From assembly GCF_001435035.1 (NCBI RefSeq), contig NZ_AZEU01000027.1:1-41315 (forward strand): a stretch of 41,315 bases of DNA. The letters run 5' to 3'. A program made the translations under genes and the position numbers. The notes under the pieces are model-generated. The model saw only the letters and a program-made list of their open reading frames with translations. It searched no databases and was not told where the DNA came from. Source of the stretch: Lacticaseibacillus manihotivorans DSM 13343 = JCM 12514 (GTDB lineage Bacteria; Bacillota; Bacilli; Lactobacillales; Lactobacillaceae). This document shows positions 18,028 through 25,401 of this stretch, piece by piece (the first letter of the stretch is position 1; each line of letters starts with the position of its first letter).

Positions 18028-18297
18028 ATGGCTAAGAAATCAAAAATTGCCAAAGCAAAGAAAATCGCTGCCACAGTCGATAAGTACGCTGCCGTTCGGG
18101 CTGAGTACAAAGCCTCAGGTAACTATGCGGCCTTGCAAACCTTACCGCGCAACGCCAGCCCGGTGCGGATGCATAACCGCGATCAGCTCGATGGTCGCCC
18201 GCATGCCTACATGCGCAAGTTCGGGATCTCACGGTTGAATTTCCGCGATCTTGCCCATCAAGGCCAAATCCCAGGGGTCCGCAAAGCCTCTTGGTAG
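18028..18297 (+). CDS. rpsN: 30S ribosomal protein S14, zinc-independent type
   Basis: S14 is a small-subunit protein of the 30S head. The 89-residue protein ends with the conserved LARQGxIPGVxKASW-like tail and has no cysteine at all, so it is the C-minus paralogue without a zinc ribbon; the 61-residue zinc form is usually in the large ribosomal protein operon, outside this window. C-minus forms often replace the zinc form when zinc is short. ATG at 18028 follows GTGAGGA. It stands alone with its own promoter and a strong terminator. Confidence 0.95.
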   Translation: MAKKSKIAKAKKIAATVDKYAAVRAEYKASGNYAALQTLPRNASPVRMHNRDQLDGRPHAYMRKFGISRLNFRDLAHQGQIPGVRKASW

Positions 18298-18307
18298 CCT
18301 AAAAATC

Positions 18308-18343
18308 AACAACCTCCGATTGCGGCGACAATCGGAGGTTGTT
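18308..18343. terminator. Bidirectional terminator between rpsN and the PTS gene
   Basis: A perfect 15-bp stem (AACAACCTCCGATTG and its complement) with a 6-nt loop has T-tracts on both strands. It ends both convergent genes. Confidence 0.9.
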
Positions 18344-18344
18344 T

Positions 18345-18716
18345 TTATTTCGTGAGATAGATGATCGTGCTGCCAATGGTCAATTGTGGCTTCACTTTCG
18401 GTTCTAAGTACAGCGCATTTTCCATCGGTTGATCGGGAATTTGATCAAAAATCAAGCTCACATGGCCGATGGTTTGTAAATTCTGATTGGCGAGTTTGCC
18501 GACACGCTCGACCAAATAACTCACTGAATCGATTTCAACGTGATCGCCTACCGCAACCGTCAACGCCAATTGGGCTTTTGGATCATCGAATTGCTGGATC
18601 ACCGCCACATCGCGCAACGCCGGCGTCGCACTTTCCCCAAATAAAATCACCAAGGAATCGGCGGGATCAAGCGCGTTGGCGCCAATTGCGGTCACTTTCG
18701 AAATTGTTATTGTCAT
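18345..18716 (-). CDS. PTS glucitol/sorbitol-type IIA protein (orphan)
   Basis: The 123-residue protein resembles the IIA domain of the glucitol/sorbitol phosphotransferase system (GutB/SrlB family): a small beta-rich protein with V-G-D-H-V-E-I and an IGHVSLIF segment. In complete systems IIA passes phosphate from HPr to IIB. Here no IIB, IIC, regulator or polyol dehydrogenase gene is adjacent, so the protein may serve another transporter or be a regulatory remnant. The start is ATG at 18716 with GGAGG before it. It is divergent from the lactonase gene and shares the strong terminator with rpsN. Confidence 0.75.
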   Translation of the reverse strand: MTITISKVTAIGANALDPADSLVILFGESATPALRDVAVIQQFDDPKAQLALTVAVGDHVEIDSVSYLVERVGKLANQNLQTIGHVSLIFDQIPDQPMENALYLEPKVKPQLTIGSTIIYLTK

Positions 18717-18786
18717 GAGAGCCTCCTGCAAACCTTTTCTTCTATCATAACATGTTTGCCTCGCAACGTATCCGGTTTCACGCGTG

Positions 18787-18795
18787 TGTTATAAT
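18787..18795 (+). promoter_or_regulatory. Extended -10 promoter of the lactonase gene
   Basis: TG-T-TATAAT at 18787-18795 is a full extended -10; no good -35 is seen at 17 bases. The distance to the start codon (18827) leaves a leader of about 25 nt with GGAGG. Confidence 0.65.
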
Positions 18796-18826
18796 AGAAG
18801 CAATTATTTTTCTGGAGGCTTTCGAT

Positions 18827-19855
18827 ATGAAACAAACAGTGATCCTCGGCGGCTACACTAAAAAAACTGGGGCTGGCATTTATTCTGCTAACTTCGATTC
18901 CGCCAATGGCAGTATTTCCACCCCTGAACCTTTTGTCACTGGGGTCAAAAACCCGACTTACCTCGCGATTTCTAAAGCCAACTTCGCCTATGCCTGCGCC
19001 GCTGGGGACGGTGAAGGCGGCTTGGCGACCATCGATTTGAACCAAAATCCGGCTAAAATCATCAACACCACGTTTTCAAAAGGTGGCTCACCTGCCCATG
19101 TCTCCATTGATGAAGCGCGCCAATTAGTTTTTGCTAGCTTCTATCACGATGGCCGCGCGGTGGTTTACAAGATCCAAGCTGATCATACTTTAGTTGAAGT
19201 TGATCGGGCCGTACATGGTGGCTCCGGCCCTCGTCCTGAACAAGATGCCATCCATGTGCATTATTCTGCTTTGGCGCCTGATGGCCGTTTGGTCTTAGTC
19301 GACCTCGGTAACGACACTTTATCCACTTACCCAGTATCTGATGCAGGCAAGTTGGGCAAAGCCACGGTTTTGCATTTGCCAGTTGGCTACGGTCCGCGCC
19401 ACATCGCCTTTTTGAACGATCATTTGGCTTACTTAGTCGGCGAACTCTCCAGCCAAATCTCGGTTTTGCATTACGATAATGGGGCCTTCACCATTGGCGA
19501 TACCCGTGCGACGATTCCTGCCACTTGGACGGAACATAACGGGGCTGCGGCGATCCGCATTTCTGCAGATGGCAAATTCGTTTATGTTTCCAATCGCGGT
19601 TACGACTCCATGGCAGTCTTTGCCTTAAAAGACGGCGGCTTGCATTTGGAATTGATCCAACAGATCCCGGTTCAAGGGTCCTTCCCTCGCGACTTCAATT
19701 TCGATTTGACCCAAAAGTATCTCTTAGTGGTCAACCAAAACACTGATAACGCCACGCTTTATCGCCGCGATGAAGCCACTGGTAAGTTGACTTGGTTGCA
19801 AGCAGACATTCCAGCACCAGAAGCCGTTAACGTCAACTTCTTGCCTGCTGAATAA
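18827..19855 (+). CDS. Lactonase family beta-propeller protein (6-phosphogluconolactonase-like, YkgB/Pgl type)
   Basis: The 342-residue protein belongs to the seven-bladed propeller lactonases (PF10282), whose best known member hydrolyses 6-phosphogluconolactone in the pentose phosphate pathway. Seen here are the repeated blade motifs, such as PTYLAIS, HVHYSALAPDGRLVLVDLG, GPRHIAF, AAAIRISADGKFVYVSNRG and FPRDFNFDLTQKYLLVVNQ, the last matching the usual FPRDFxxDPxGxxLLVANQ. The start at 18827 has GGAGGCTTTCGAT upstream and fits the promoter. It stands alone; no zwf or gnd gene is near. The exact substrate is inferred from the family. Confidence 0.85.
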   Translation: MKQTVILGGYTKKTGAGIYSANFDSANGSISTPEPFVTGVKNPTYLAISKANFAYACAAGDGEGGLATIDLNQNPAKIINTTFSKGGSPAHVSIDEARQLVFASFYHDGRAVVYKIQADHTLVEVDRAVHGGSGPRPEQDAIHVHYSALAPDGRLVLVDLGNDTLSTYPVSDAGKLGKATVLHLPVGYGPRHIAFLNDHLAYLVGELSSQISVLHYDNGAFTIGDTRATIPATWTEHNGAAAIRISADGKFVYVSNRGYDSMAVFALKDGGLHLELIQQIPVQGSFPRDFNFDLTQKYLLVVNQNTDNATLYRRDEATGKLTWLQADIPAPEAVNVNFLPAE

Positions 19856-19877
19856 TTTCAAAAATATATACTGCAAG

Positions 19878-19908
19878 GTTCTGAACGTAAAAGGTCAGAA
19901 CTTTTTTT
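19878..19908 (+). terminator. Terminator of the lactonase gene
   Basis: GTTCTGA/TCAGAAC stem with a 10-nt loop and seven T residues on the plus strand, just past the stop codon. Confidence 0.85.
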
Positions 19909-19973
19909 CTTGCAATCAAACCATTCAAACTCGTTAATAATTAATGAACCTTCACTGAACAATCAACGTAGTA

Positions 19974-20160
19974 GCATTTTGAATGTGAGTCGGAAGTTGG
20001 CCGTCGGTGCGTGGTGAGATTTCCGTTAGTGACTTGTCGCTTACGGAAAGCCACAGAGAAAGATCCACTTGAATCAAAGCGTAGCGACGATTCAAGTTAG
20101 CTTTCTCGAGGACCCTCACCACGCACCGACGAGCCAGCTGGAGGCCCACGTTCAAAATGC
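19974..20160. repeat. 187-nt nested fold-back element (MITE or structured RNA)
   Basis: The outer arms (19974-19987 and 20147-20160) pair over 14 positions with one G-U. Next inside, a perfect 17-bp pair lies at 20002-20018 and 20115-20131 (CGTCGGTGCGTGGTGAG and its complement). The enclosed region forms two smaller hairpins: CCGTTAGTGAC.../...GTCGCTTACGG (20023-20046) and ACTTGAATC/GATTCAAGT (20067-20097). The whole thus folds on itself as one long stem with a three-way junction. No open frame of note and no transposase. It could be a miniature inverted-repeat element or a non-coding RNA in the region upstream of uppP. I do not recognise it as a named RNA family. Confidence 0.75.
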
Positions 20161-20297
20161 CGTCTCTCTATTAATTTGTAGCATTTTTGTAAAAGTGCCT
20201 GTATCAGTGGCAATATTTTTCACGCAAGGTATACTAAAAATGCTGGGTTTTCATTTATAGGCAGTCACACAAGGCTGCTTTCAATCAGGAGGATTCT
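20161..20297. promoter_or_regulatory. uppP upstream region with a -10-like sequence
   Basis: The gap between the fold-back element and uppP contains TATACT at 20230-20235 on the plus strand with a weak -35 (TGGCAA-like). It is the best promoter candidate for uppP-cutC. Nothing else is recognisable. Confidence 0.4.
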
Positions 20298-21122
20298 ATG
20301 TTAGACATTTTCAAAGCCATTATTATCGGGATCGTCGAAGGGCTGACGGAATTTCTGCCCGTCAGCTCTACCGGCCATATCGATTTGGTCAGCCAAGTGG
20401 TCAAGATCCAACAAAACGCTGACTTCATGGCGATGTTTGAATACGTGATTCAATTTGGCGCGATTTTAGCCGTCATCTTACTTTACTTCAACAAACTCAA
20501 TCCCTTCGCCCCATCCAAGTCCCATGCAGAAAAATCTGCCACTTGGGTGCTGTGGTTCAAAGTGATCATCGCCTGCATCCCCTCGATCGTCATCGGCTTG
20601 CCGTTAAATGACTGGATGGATGCGCATTTGCACACCCCACAAGTGGTCGCAACGACTTTGATCCTTTACGGGATTTTATTCATCGTCATCGAAAACATGT
20701 TCAAAAACCGCGCTCCAAAAATTGCGAACTTAGCGAACTTGTCTTATCAAACCGCTTTGTTCATCGGGTTGTTCCAAGCCTTATCCATCGTTCCCGGGAC
20801 TTCGCGTTCTGGTGCCACGATTTTAGGAGCGATCATCTTAGGGGCCAGCCGTTATGTCGCCACTGAGTTTTCTTTCTTCTTGGCCATTCCTACCATGGTC
20901 GGTGTCTCGATTTTAAAAATCGGCAAGTTCTTAATGAACGGCAACACCTTCACTGGCGAACAATGGGTGATTTTATTAACTGGGACGGTCGTTTCCTTCA
21001 TCGTCGCCTTCATTTCCATCAAGTGGTTGCTGAAATTCGTGCAAACTCACGACTTCAAGCCATTCGGGTGGTACCGCATCGCCTTAGGGATCGTCGTCAT
21101 CTTGGTATTGTTCTTAGCTTAG
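20298..21122 (+). CDS. uppP: Undecaprenyl-diphosphatase (BacA/UppP)
   Basis: UppP dephosphorylates undecaprenyl diphosphate outside the membrane so the lipid carrier can be reused for cell-wall synthesis; more of it raises bacitracin tolerance. The 274-residue protein is nearly all membrane helices and has both family motifs: [14 protein letters not shown] near residues 14-27 and PGTSRSGAT near 165-173, with the catalytic Glu, Ser and Arg. ATG at 20298 follows AGGAGGATT. cutC begins 10 bases later and uses the stop codon region of uppP as its ribosome binding site (TAGGAGG), so both form one operon. Confidence 0.96.
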   Translation: MLDIFKAIIIGIVEGLTEFLPVSSTGHIDLVSQVVKIQQNADFMAMFEYVIQFGAILAVILLYFNKLNPFAPSKSHAEKSATWVLWFKVIIACIPSIVIGLPLNDWMDAHLHTPQVVATTLILYGILFIVIENMFKNRAPKIANLANLSYQTALFIGLFQALSIVPGTSRSGATILGAIILGASRYVATEFSFFLAIPTMVGVSILKIGKFLMNGNTFTGEQWVILLTGTVVSFIVAFISIKWLLKFVQTHDFKPFGWYRIALGIVVILVLFLA

Positions 21123-21132
21123 GAGGTTCCGC

Positions 21133-21768
21133 ATGTTAAAAGAAGTCTGTGTTGAAAACTTCACCTCATTGCCAAAAGCTTTAGCCGCTGGTGCCCGTCG
21201 CATCGAACTCAACGACAACTTAGCCGCTGGCGGCACCACGGTTTCCAAAGGGGTCTTGGCTGAAAGCACGCGCTACATTCATGAACATGATGCTTCAGTC
21301 GTGGCCATGATCCGCCCACGTGGTGGCAACTTTGTCTATAACGACTTAGAACTTAAAATCATGGAAGCTGATATTTTCGAAGCCCAAGCCCAAGGCGTTG
21401 ATGCCGTAACTTTTGGGGCGTTAACAACAGATGGTTGGCTCGATGAGGACGCGATGGAAAACTTGATCGCCGCTTCAGCTGGGATGGATGTGGTCATGCA
21501 TATGGCCTTCGACGAAATTCGCGCCGACCGCCAACAAGAAGCCATCGACTGGTTAGCCGAACATGACGTGGCCCGCATCTTGACGCATGGTGGACCGTTA
21601 AGTGAGCCAATCACTGAAACCTTGCCGCATTTGTTGACCTTGGTCAAACAAGCTGAAGGCAAGTTGACCATTTTACCAGGTGGTGGCATCACTGCTGATA
21701 ACGTCGACATGGTGGCCCGCGAATTAGGCGTGGCTGAAGCGCATGGCACTAAGATCATCAATTTCTAA
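21133..21768 (+). CDS. cutC: CutC family protein
   Basis: CutC proteins are single-domain TIM barrels first linked to copper homeostasis; the biochemical role is still unsettled. The 211 residues show the usual signatures: EVCVENFTSLPKALAAGARRIELNDNLAAGG at the start, AMIRPRGGNFVYND, a central THGGPLSEPI, and LPGGGITADNV near the end. It is somewhat shorter than the Escherichia coli protein (248) but normal for lactobacilli. It is the second gene of the uppP operon. The intron boundary lies only three bases past the stop codon, so the gene is now separated from its likely terminator by 1.9 kb. Confidence 0.92.
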   Translation: MLKEVCVENFTSLPKALAAGARRIELNDNLAAGGTTVSKGVLAESTRYIHEHDASVVAMIRPRGGNFVYNDLELKIMEADIFEAQAQGVDAVTFGALTTDGWLDEDAMENLIAASAGMDVVMHMAFDEIRADRQQEAIDWLAEHDVARILTHGGPLSEPITETLPHLLTLVKQAEGKLTILPGGGITADNVDMVARELGVAEAHGTKIINF

Positions 21769-21771
21769 TCA

Positions 21772-21850
21772 ATCGAGTAGGAGGTAGTTGATTAGTTCGA
21801 CTACCGACCTCTCACACCACCGTACGTACGGTTCCGTATACGGCGGTTCA
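21772..21850 (-). ncRNA. Group II intron domains V and VI
   Basis: Reading the minus strand, a DV-like hairpin (ACCGCCGTATACGG, loop AACC, GTACGTACGGTGGT, with a bulge) is followed by TGTGAGAGG and then a DVI-like hairpin (GGTAGT/ACTACC around CGAACTAATCA) holding the candidate branch-point A, and the intron end. These are the catalytic parts of the ribozyme and look intact. Confidence 0.7.
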
Positions 21851-21855
21851 GTAAT

Positions 21856-23237
21856 TTAAGCATTCTGAATATGCTGGAGCGTCTTGGACAGGTTTATCAG
21901 TCCAAGACGCTCCAGCTTTTCATTTGTTAGGGTATAGTACAGCGTTTTGCTGTGCGCCGTTCGCCAGTACCCTTACGAGTGTTGGCGGCGATGTATGCAT
22001 CACTAGCTGATAGCCCTAATCGTTTCAAGTTATTGATTCTAGTTATGGTATTCTTCCACTGCTTCCAGATATACTGACGAATATGTGACCGAAGCCACTG
22101 GTCTAGCGAGACTATAAAGCTCTTCATCTTGCCAATGCAGTAATATTGCGACCAGCCACGCATCTTGCGTTGAATCTGCCCAAGCATATCCTCAAGAGAA
22201 GTCCCGCGATTACGCTTGGTAAGCTTCTTCAGGGCTTGCTTCACTCGTTCTTTGCTTTGCCTCACCGGACGAGGATACGCCCCGTTCTTATCTACTGAGA
22301 GGCTAAAACCAAGAAACTTCATCTTAGTCGCAGAGACGACTTTCGTCTTCTCTTGGTTGACCGTTAGCTTCAGTTCCTTTTCAAGAAAGTGGGCGATGCT
22401 TGCCAGCACGTGTTCACCTGCTCGTGGCGACTTGACGAAGATATTGCAATCGTCGGCGTGGCGCACGAATTGGTGGCCGCGTCGGGTCAGTTCCTTATCA
22501 AGCTCATTGAGATAAATGTTTGCCAATAACGGGGAGATCGGTCCGCCTTGTGGCGTACCTTGTTCACTTCGTTCAAACATCTTGCCGTTCATCGTACCGC
22601 TGGTAAGAAATCGGCGAATGAGCCGAAGCGTCCAGCGATCATCGATTTGGCGTTCAAGAAACTTCATAAGCATATCGTGGTTGACCGTATCAAAATACGC
22701 CTTGAGGTCAAGGTCTACCACATAGTGATAGCCCGAATTATAAAGCGCCACTGTGCGCGCGATTGCGTCGGCACAGCTTCGATTTGGTCGAAAACCAAAA
22801 CTATTGTCGGAGAATATCTGTTCAAACACTGGCGATAATACCTGAGCGACTGCTTGTTGAATCAGGCGGTCAACGACGGTCGGTATGCCAAGATTACGCA
22901 CGCCACCGTTTGGCTTAGGGATCTCTACTCGCTTAACTGGTTTAGGTTTATAATTCCCATCCACCAGACTTACCAGTAGTTCTCGCTTGTGTTCTTTCAG
23001 ATATGGCAGGAGTTCATCGAAAGTCATCCCGTCTATTCCCGCCGCTCCTTTATTCTTGAATACTCGCAAATAGGCCTGATTGAGGTTTTCTCTGCTGAGA
23101 ATCAAGGCTTGAAACCCAATGCCACTCATCATCGTATTTTCTCCCGACGCCATACTACGCGCCCCAGTTTTCCTTTGGTCTTCCAGACCTATCCTCCGCT
23201 GGCGGTCAGCTTGTTCTGTTTTCTGCGATTGTCGCAT
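21856..23237 (-). pseudogene. ltrA: Group II intron reverse transcriptase/maturase, frameshifted near the C-terminus
   Basis: The protein starts with ATG at 23237 (GGAGGTGG upstream). It shows RT0-RT7: IDGMTFDELLPYL, IPKPNGGVRNLGIPTVVDRLIQ, the catalytic aspartate in VVDLDLKAYFDTV, QGTPQGGPISPLLANI, and the second catalytic pair in RHADDCNIF. The last motif normally reads YADD; here the tyrosine is histidine (codon 22460-22458). A maturase/thumb region (GWSQYYCIGKM) follows. After NTRKG the frame shifts at about 21966-21970 by loss of one T; the open frame stops at 21927, whereas inserting one base restores YWRTAHSKTLYYTLTNEKLE... to the natural TAA at 21856, as in relatives. I therefore read it as a recently damaged gene. 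Confidence 0.8.
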
Positions 23238-23664
23238 GGTATCCACCTCCAATATCAGTGTGAGTTATTACTGTTCAGCCCTTCACGGCTTGCGCCGCTA
23301 CTATGGCCTCGGCTGACTCCTGCATCACTCAACGAGACATCACTGCCTCGCTTTACCTCGTTTTCCTTTGGGCATTCCCAGACGAGATCATGTGATACAG
23401 GCTTCCCCAGGTAAGAACGTCAACTTTCACACCATGTCGCTGTCAGCTTTACGGTCATGACTTCGAGTAGTATTGGACTTTGGTTTGTGCAGCAACCTTA
23501 TGCCTTATAGCTACTTCTTGTACATCAGCGTAGTGTTTTGCTCATCAGGCTTCCTTCAGATTCCACCTCACGATGGACACCCTTGCCCTTGGCTAGTGAT
23601 TCCGACTACTACGGCTCACAGTGGACTTTCACCACCTAGTTGGCGTCCATGCTGGGCGCACCCC

Positions 23665-23700
23665 AAAAACTGCGAATCTCAACTGAGGTTCGCAGTTTTT
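23665..23700. terminator. Bidirectional terminator of oppA (and originally cutC)
   Basis: A perfect 12-bp stem (AAAAACTGCGAA/TTCGCAGTTTTT), with CTCA/TGAG continuing it inside the loop, has T-tracts on both strands. It ends oppA on the minus strand and would have ended cutC on the plus strand before the intron separated them. It marks the intron insertion site. Confidence 0.85.
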
Positions 23701-23744
23701 TAACGTTTTGAATGGACTTTATTCATTCACCAGGCACTGAATCC

Positions 23745-25361
23745 TTATCTGATTGAAGCATACTTAAAATCATAAGGCACCCCGGTTGGGTTGAAAATAA
23801 CATGCTTGACTTTCGATTTCAAAAGCTGCAAGTTGTTGGCAGTATACAACGGGATGGTACCTTGATCTGTCATCAATTGCCTTTCAGCAGCTTGCAACGT
23901 AACCCAACGCTTTTGTGAATCATTGCCATATTTGTTTTCGCTGTCGTCTAGCAATTGATCGACTTTCGTACTTTTGTAACTAGAATTGTTGTAACTGGAA
24001 TTCGACAACCAAATATCCAAGAAGTTGTACGGATCAGACCAAGTGGACTGCCAAGTGGCGGCAACAATGTCGTAATTGCCAGAGTTTTGCTCTTGCAACC
24101 GTTGGGCCTTAGGGATGTTGCGCACCGTGACCGTCAAGCCGGGTAGTTTCTGCAACGCGCCTTGTAGGTACTCTGACACACTCTTGGAGTTATCCGTATC
24201 ATCTGCCAAAAGAGTGATATTCAGTTTGGTGATACCAATTTCCGATTTACCAGCCTGCCAAAGCTTCTTGGCTTTGGCCAAATCAAAGGCAACTGCCGAT
24301 TTTATTTGAGTGCTCTTAGCAAAATCCTTACCGGTAATTGAGTTTGTCGCCAAGCCTACTGGGACAAAGCCTAACGCCGCGGTCGAATCATCTTTCAGCA
24401 CATTCTTCACTAAAGCTTGGCGATTGATGGTCAACGACAACGCTTGGCGAATTTTTTGATCCTTGAACGCTGGCTGGGTCTTTTGGTTCAGGTCCAAACG
24501 CACCAGATTAGCACTTAAGCGATTAACGGCTTCTTTGTTGTTGACCTGTTGTTGTGCCAAGGCACCCGTCAAGGTCACCTCATCGAGCTTGCCTGAATTA
24601 TACAAATTTATCGCCGTAGAGGAATCCTTTACCACAGTTTCATTGATCTTGGTCAGCTTGACTGCCTTCTTGTCCCAATATTGGTTGTTTTTGACCAGGG
24701 TCCATGAGTCTGAGGAACCATTCCACTTGGTTAGCTTGAAAGGACCGGAGTACACTTGCTTAGCGCTGGTCGTGGCGTAATCTTTGCCATATTTTTCAAT
24801 CACTTTTTGATTTTGCGGATAGTACAACGGAAAGGCTAAGACTTTCTTGAAGTATGCTGTTGGCTTCGCCAAGGTGATTGTGAAATGATATTTGTCTTGG
24901 GATTTTATGCCAAGTTTGGTTGGGGACATCTTCCCCGCAATAATCGCATCTGCATTTTTTACTGGTGAGAAGTAAAACGCATCTTGTGATTTCGTCGCTG
25001 GCGTAACAGTGCGTCGCCACCCATATACGAAGTTCTGTGCGGTGATTGGATCACCGTTGCTCCAATTGGCGTGGCGCAAAGTGACGTGATAAGTCAAGCC
25101 GTCTTTAGACACGGAAACTTTCTTGGCTAACGCCAACGTCAGCTTTTGCCCTTTATCTTTCATCCGATAGATTCCCTCTTGGGTATTCATCATCATCTGA
25201 AAAGAACCGGTATCAGTTGCTTGGGCCGAATCGTTGGTCACGATTGCCGCTGTTTCCATCCACGAAAGCGTCTGTTTCTTACTCTTGGCGTTAGTCCCAC
25301 AACCAGCCAGCAACAATAATGTGCTGGTTCCTACGACGATCCTACTAGTTTTTAAATTCAT
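23745..25361 (-). CDS. oppA: Peptide ABC transporter substrate-binding lipoprotein (OppA-like)
   Basis: A family 5 extracellular solute-binding protein that catches oligopeptides for an ABC importer. The 538 residues begin with a lipoprotein signal (hydrophobic core, LLAG then Cys21), followed by the typical ligand-binding domain with signatures such as VTLRHANWSNGDPITAQNFVYGWRR (about 95-120), a FHLTPxxY-like turn, and a C-terminal segment DQGTIPLYTANN. It carries no permease or ATPase neighbours, so it probably feeds an Opp system encoded elsewhere. It follows pepT by 40 bases in the same direction; uptake and breakdown of peptides would be expressed together. ATG at 25361 follows GAGGAGAG. 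Confidence 0.9.
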   Translation of the reverse strand: MNLKTSRIVVGTSTLLLLAGCGTNAKSKKQTLSWMETAAIVTNDSAQATDTGSFQMMMNTQEGIYRMKDKGQKLTLALAKKVSVSKDGLTYHVTLRHANWSNGDPITAQNFVYGWRRTVTPATKSQDAFYFSPVKNADAIIAGKMSPTKLGIKSQDKYHFTITLAKPTAYFKKVLAFPLYYPQNQKVIEKYGKDYATTSAKQVYSGPFKLTKWNGSSDSWTLVKNNQYWDKKAVKLTKINETVVKDSSTAINLYNSGKLDEVTLTGALAQQQVNNKEAVNRLSANLVRLDLNQKTQPAFKDQKIRQALSLTINRQALVKNVLKDDSTAALGFVPVGLATNSITGKDFAKSTQIKSAVAFDLAKAKKLWQAGKSEIGITKLNITLLADDTDNSKSVSEYLQGALQKLPGLTVTVRNIPKAQRLQEQNSGNYDIVAATWQSTWSDPYNFLDIWLSNSSYNNSSYKSTKVDQLLDDSENKYGNDSQKRWVTLQAAERQLMTDQGTIPLYTANNLQLLKSKVKHVIFNPTGVPYDFKYASIR

Positions 25362-25401
25362 TCAGTATCTCTCCTCGTTAACATTGCTACTGTTTTCCGG
25401 A

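Larger units (their letters stand above)
21772..23661 (-). mobile_element. Group II intron, class IIC type
   Basis: On the minus strand the element starts with the canonical 5' end GTGCGCCCAGCATGG at 23661 and continues with the typical ribozyme segment GGTGGTGAAAGTCCACTGTGAG. It encodes a reverse transcriptase in domain IV and ends with domain V and VI sequences and ...CCTACTCGAT at 21772. It sits directly behind a Rho-independent terminator (5' exon ...GCAGTTTTTGGG), the target habit of class IIC introns, and its protein is close to the class C reverse transcriptases such as that of Geobacillus stearothermophilus GsI-IIC. Total length is about 1890 nt. The 3' boundary is inferred from the sequence and could be off by one or two bases. 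Confidence 0.85.

Noticed and set aside
19952-20260. Short open frames within and around the fold-back element
   Set aside because: They follow the inverted repeat pairing, have no ribosome binding site and look like chance frames.
20298-21768. uppP-cutC as a bacitracin or copper resistance island
   Set aside because: Both are ordinary core genes in lactobacilli, with no sensor, ABC exporter or copper ATPase nearby.
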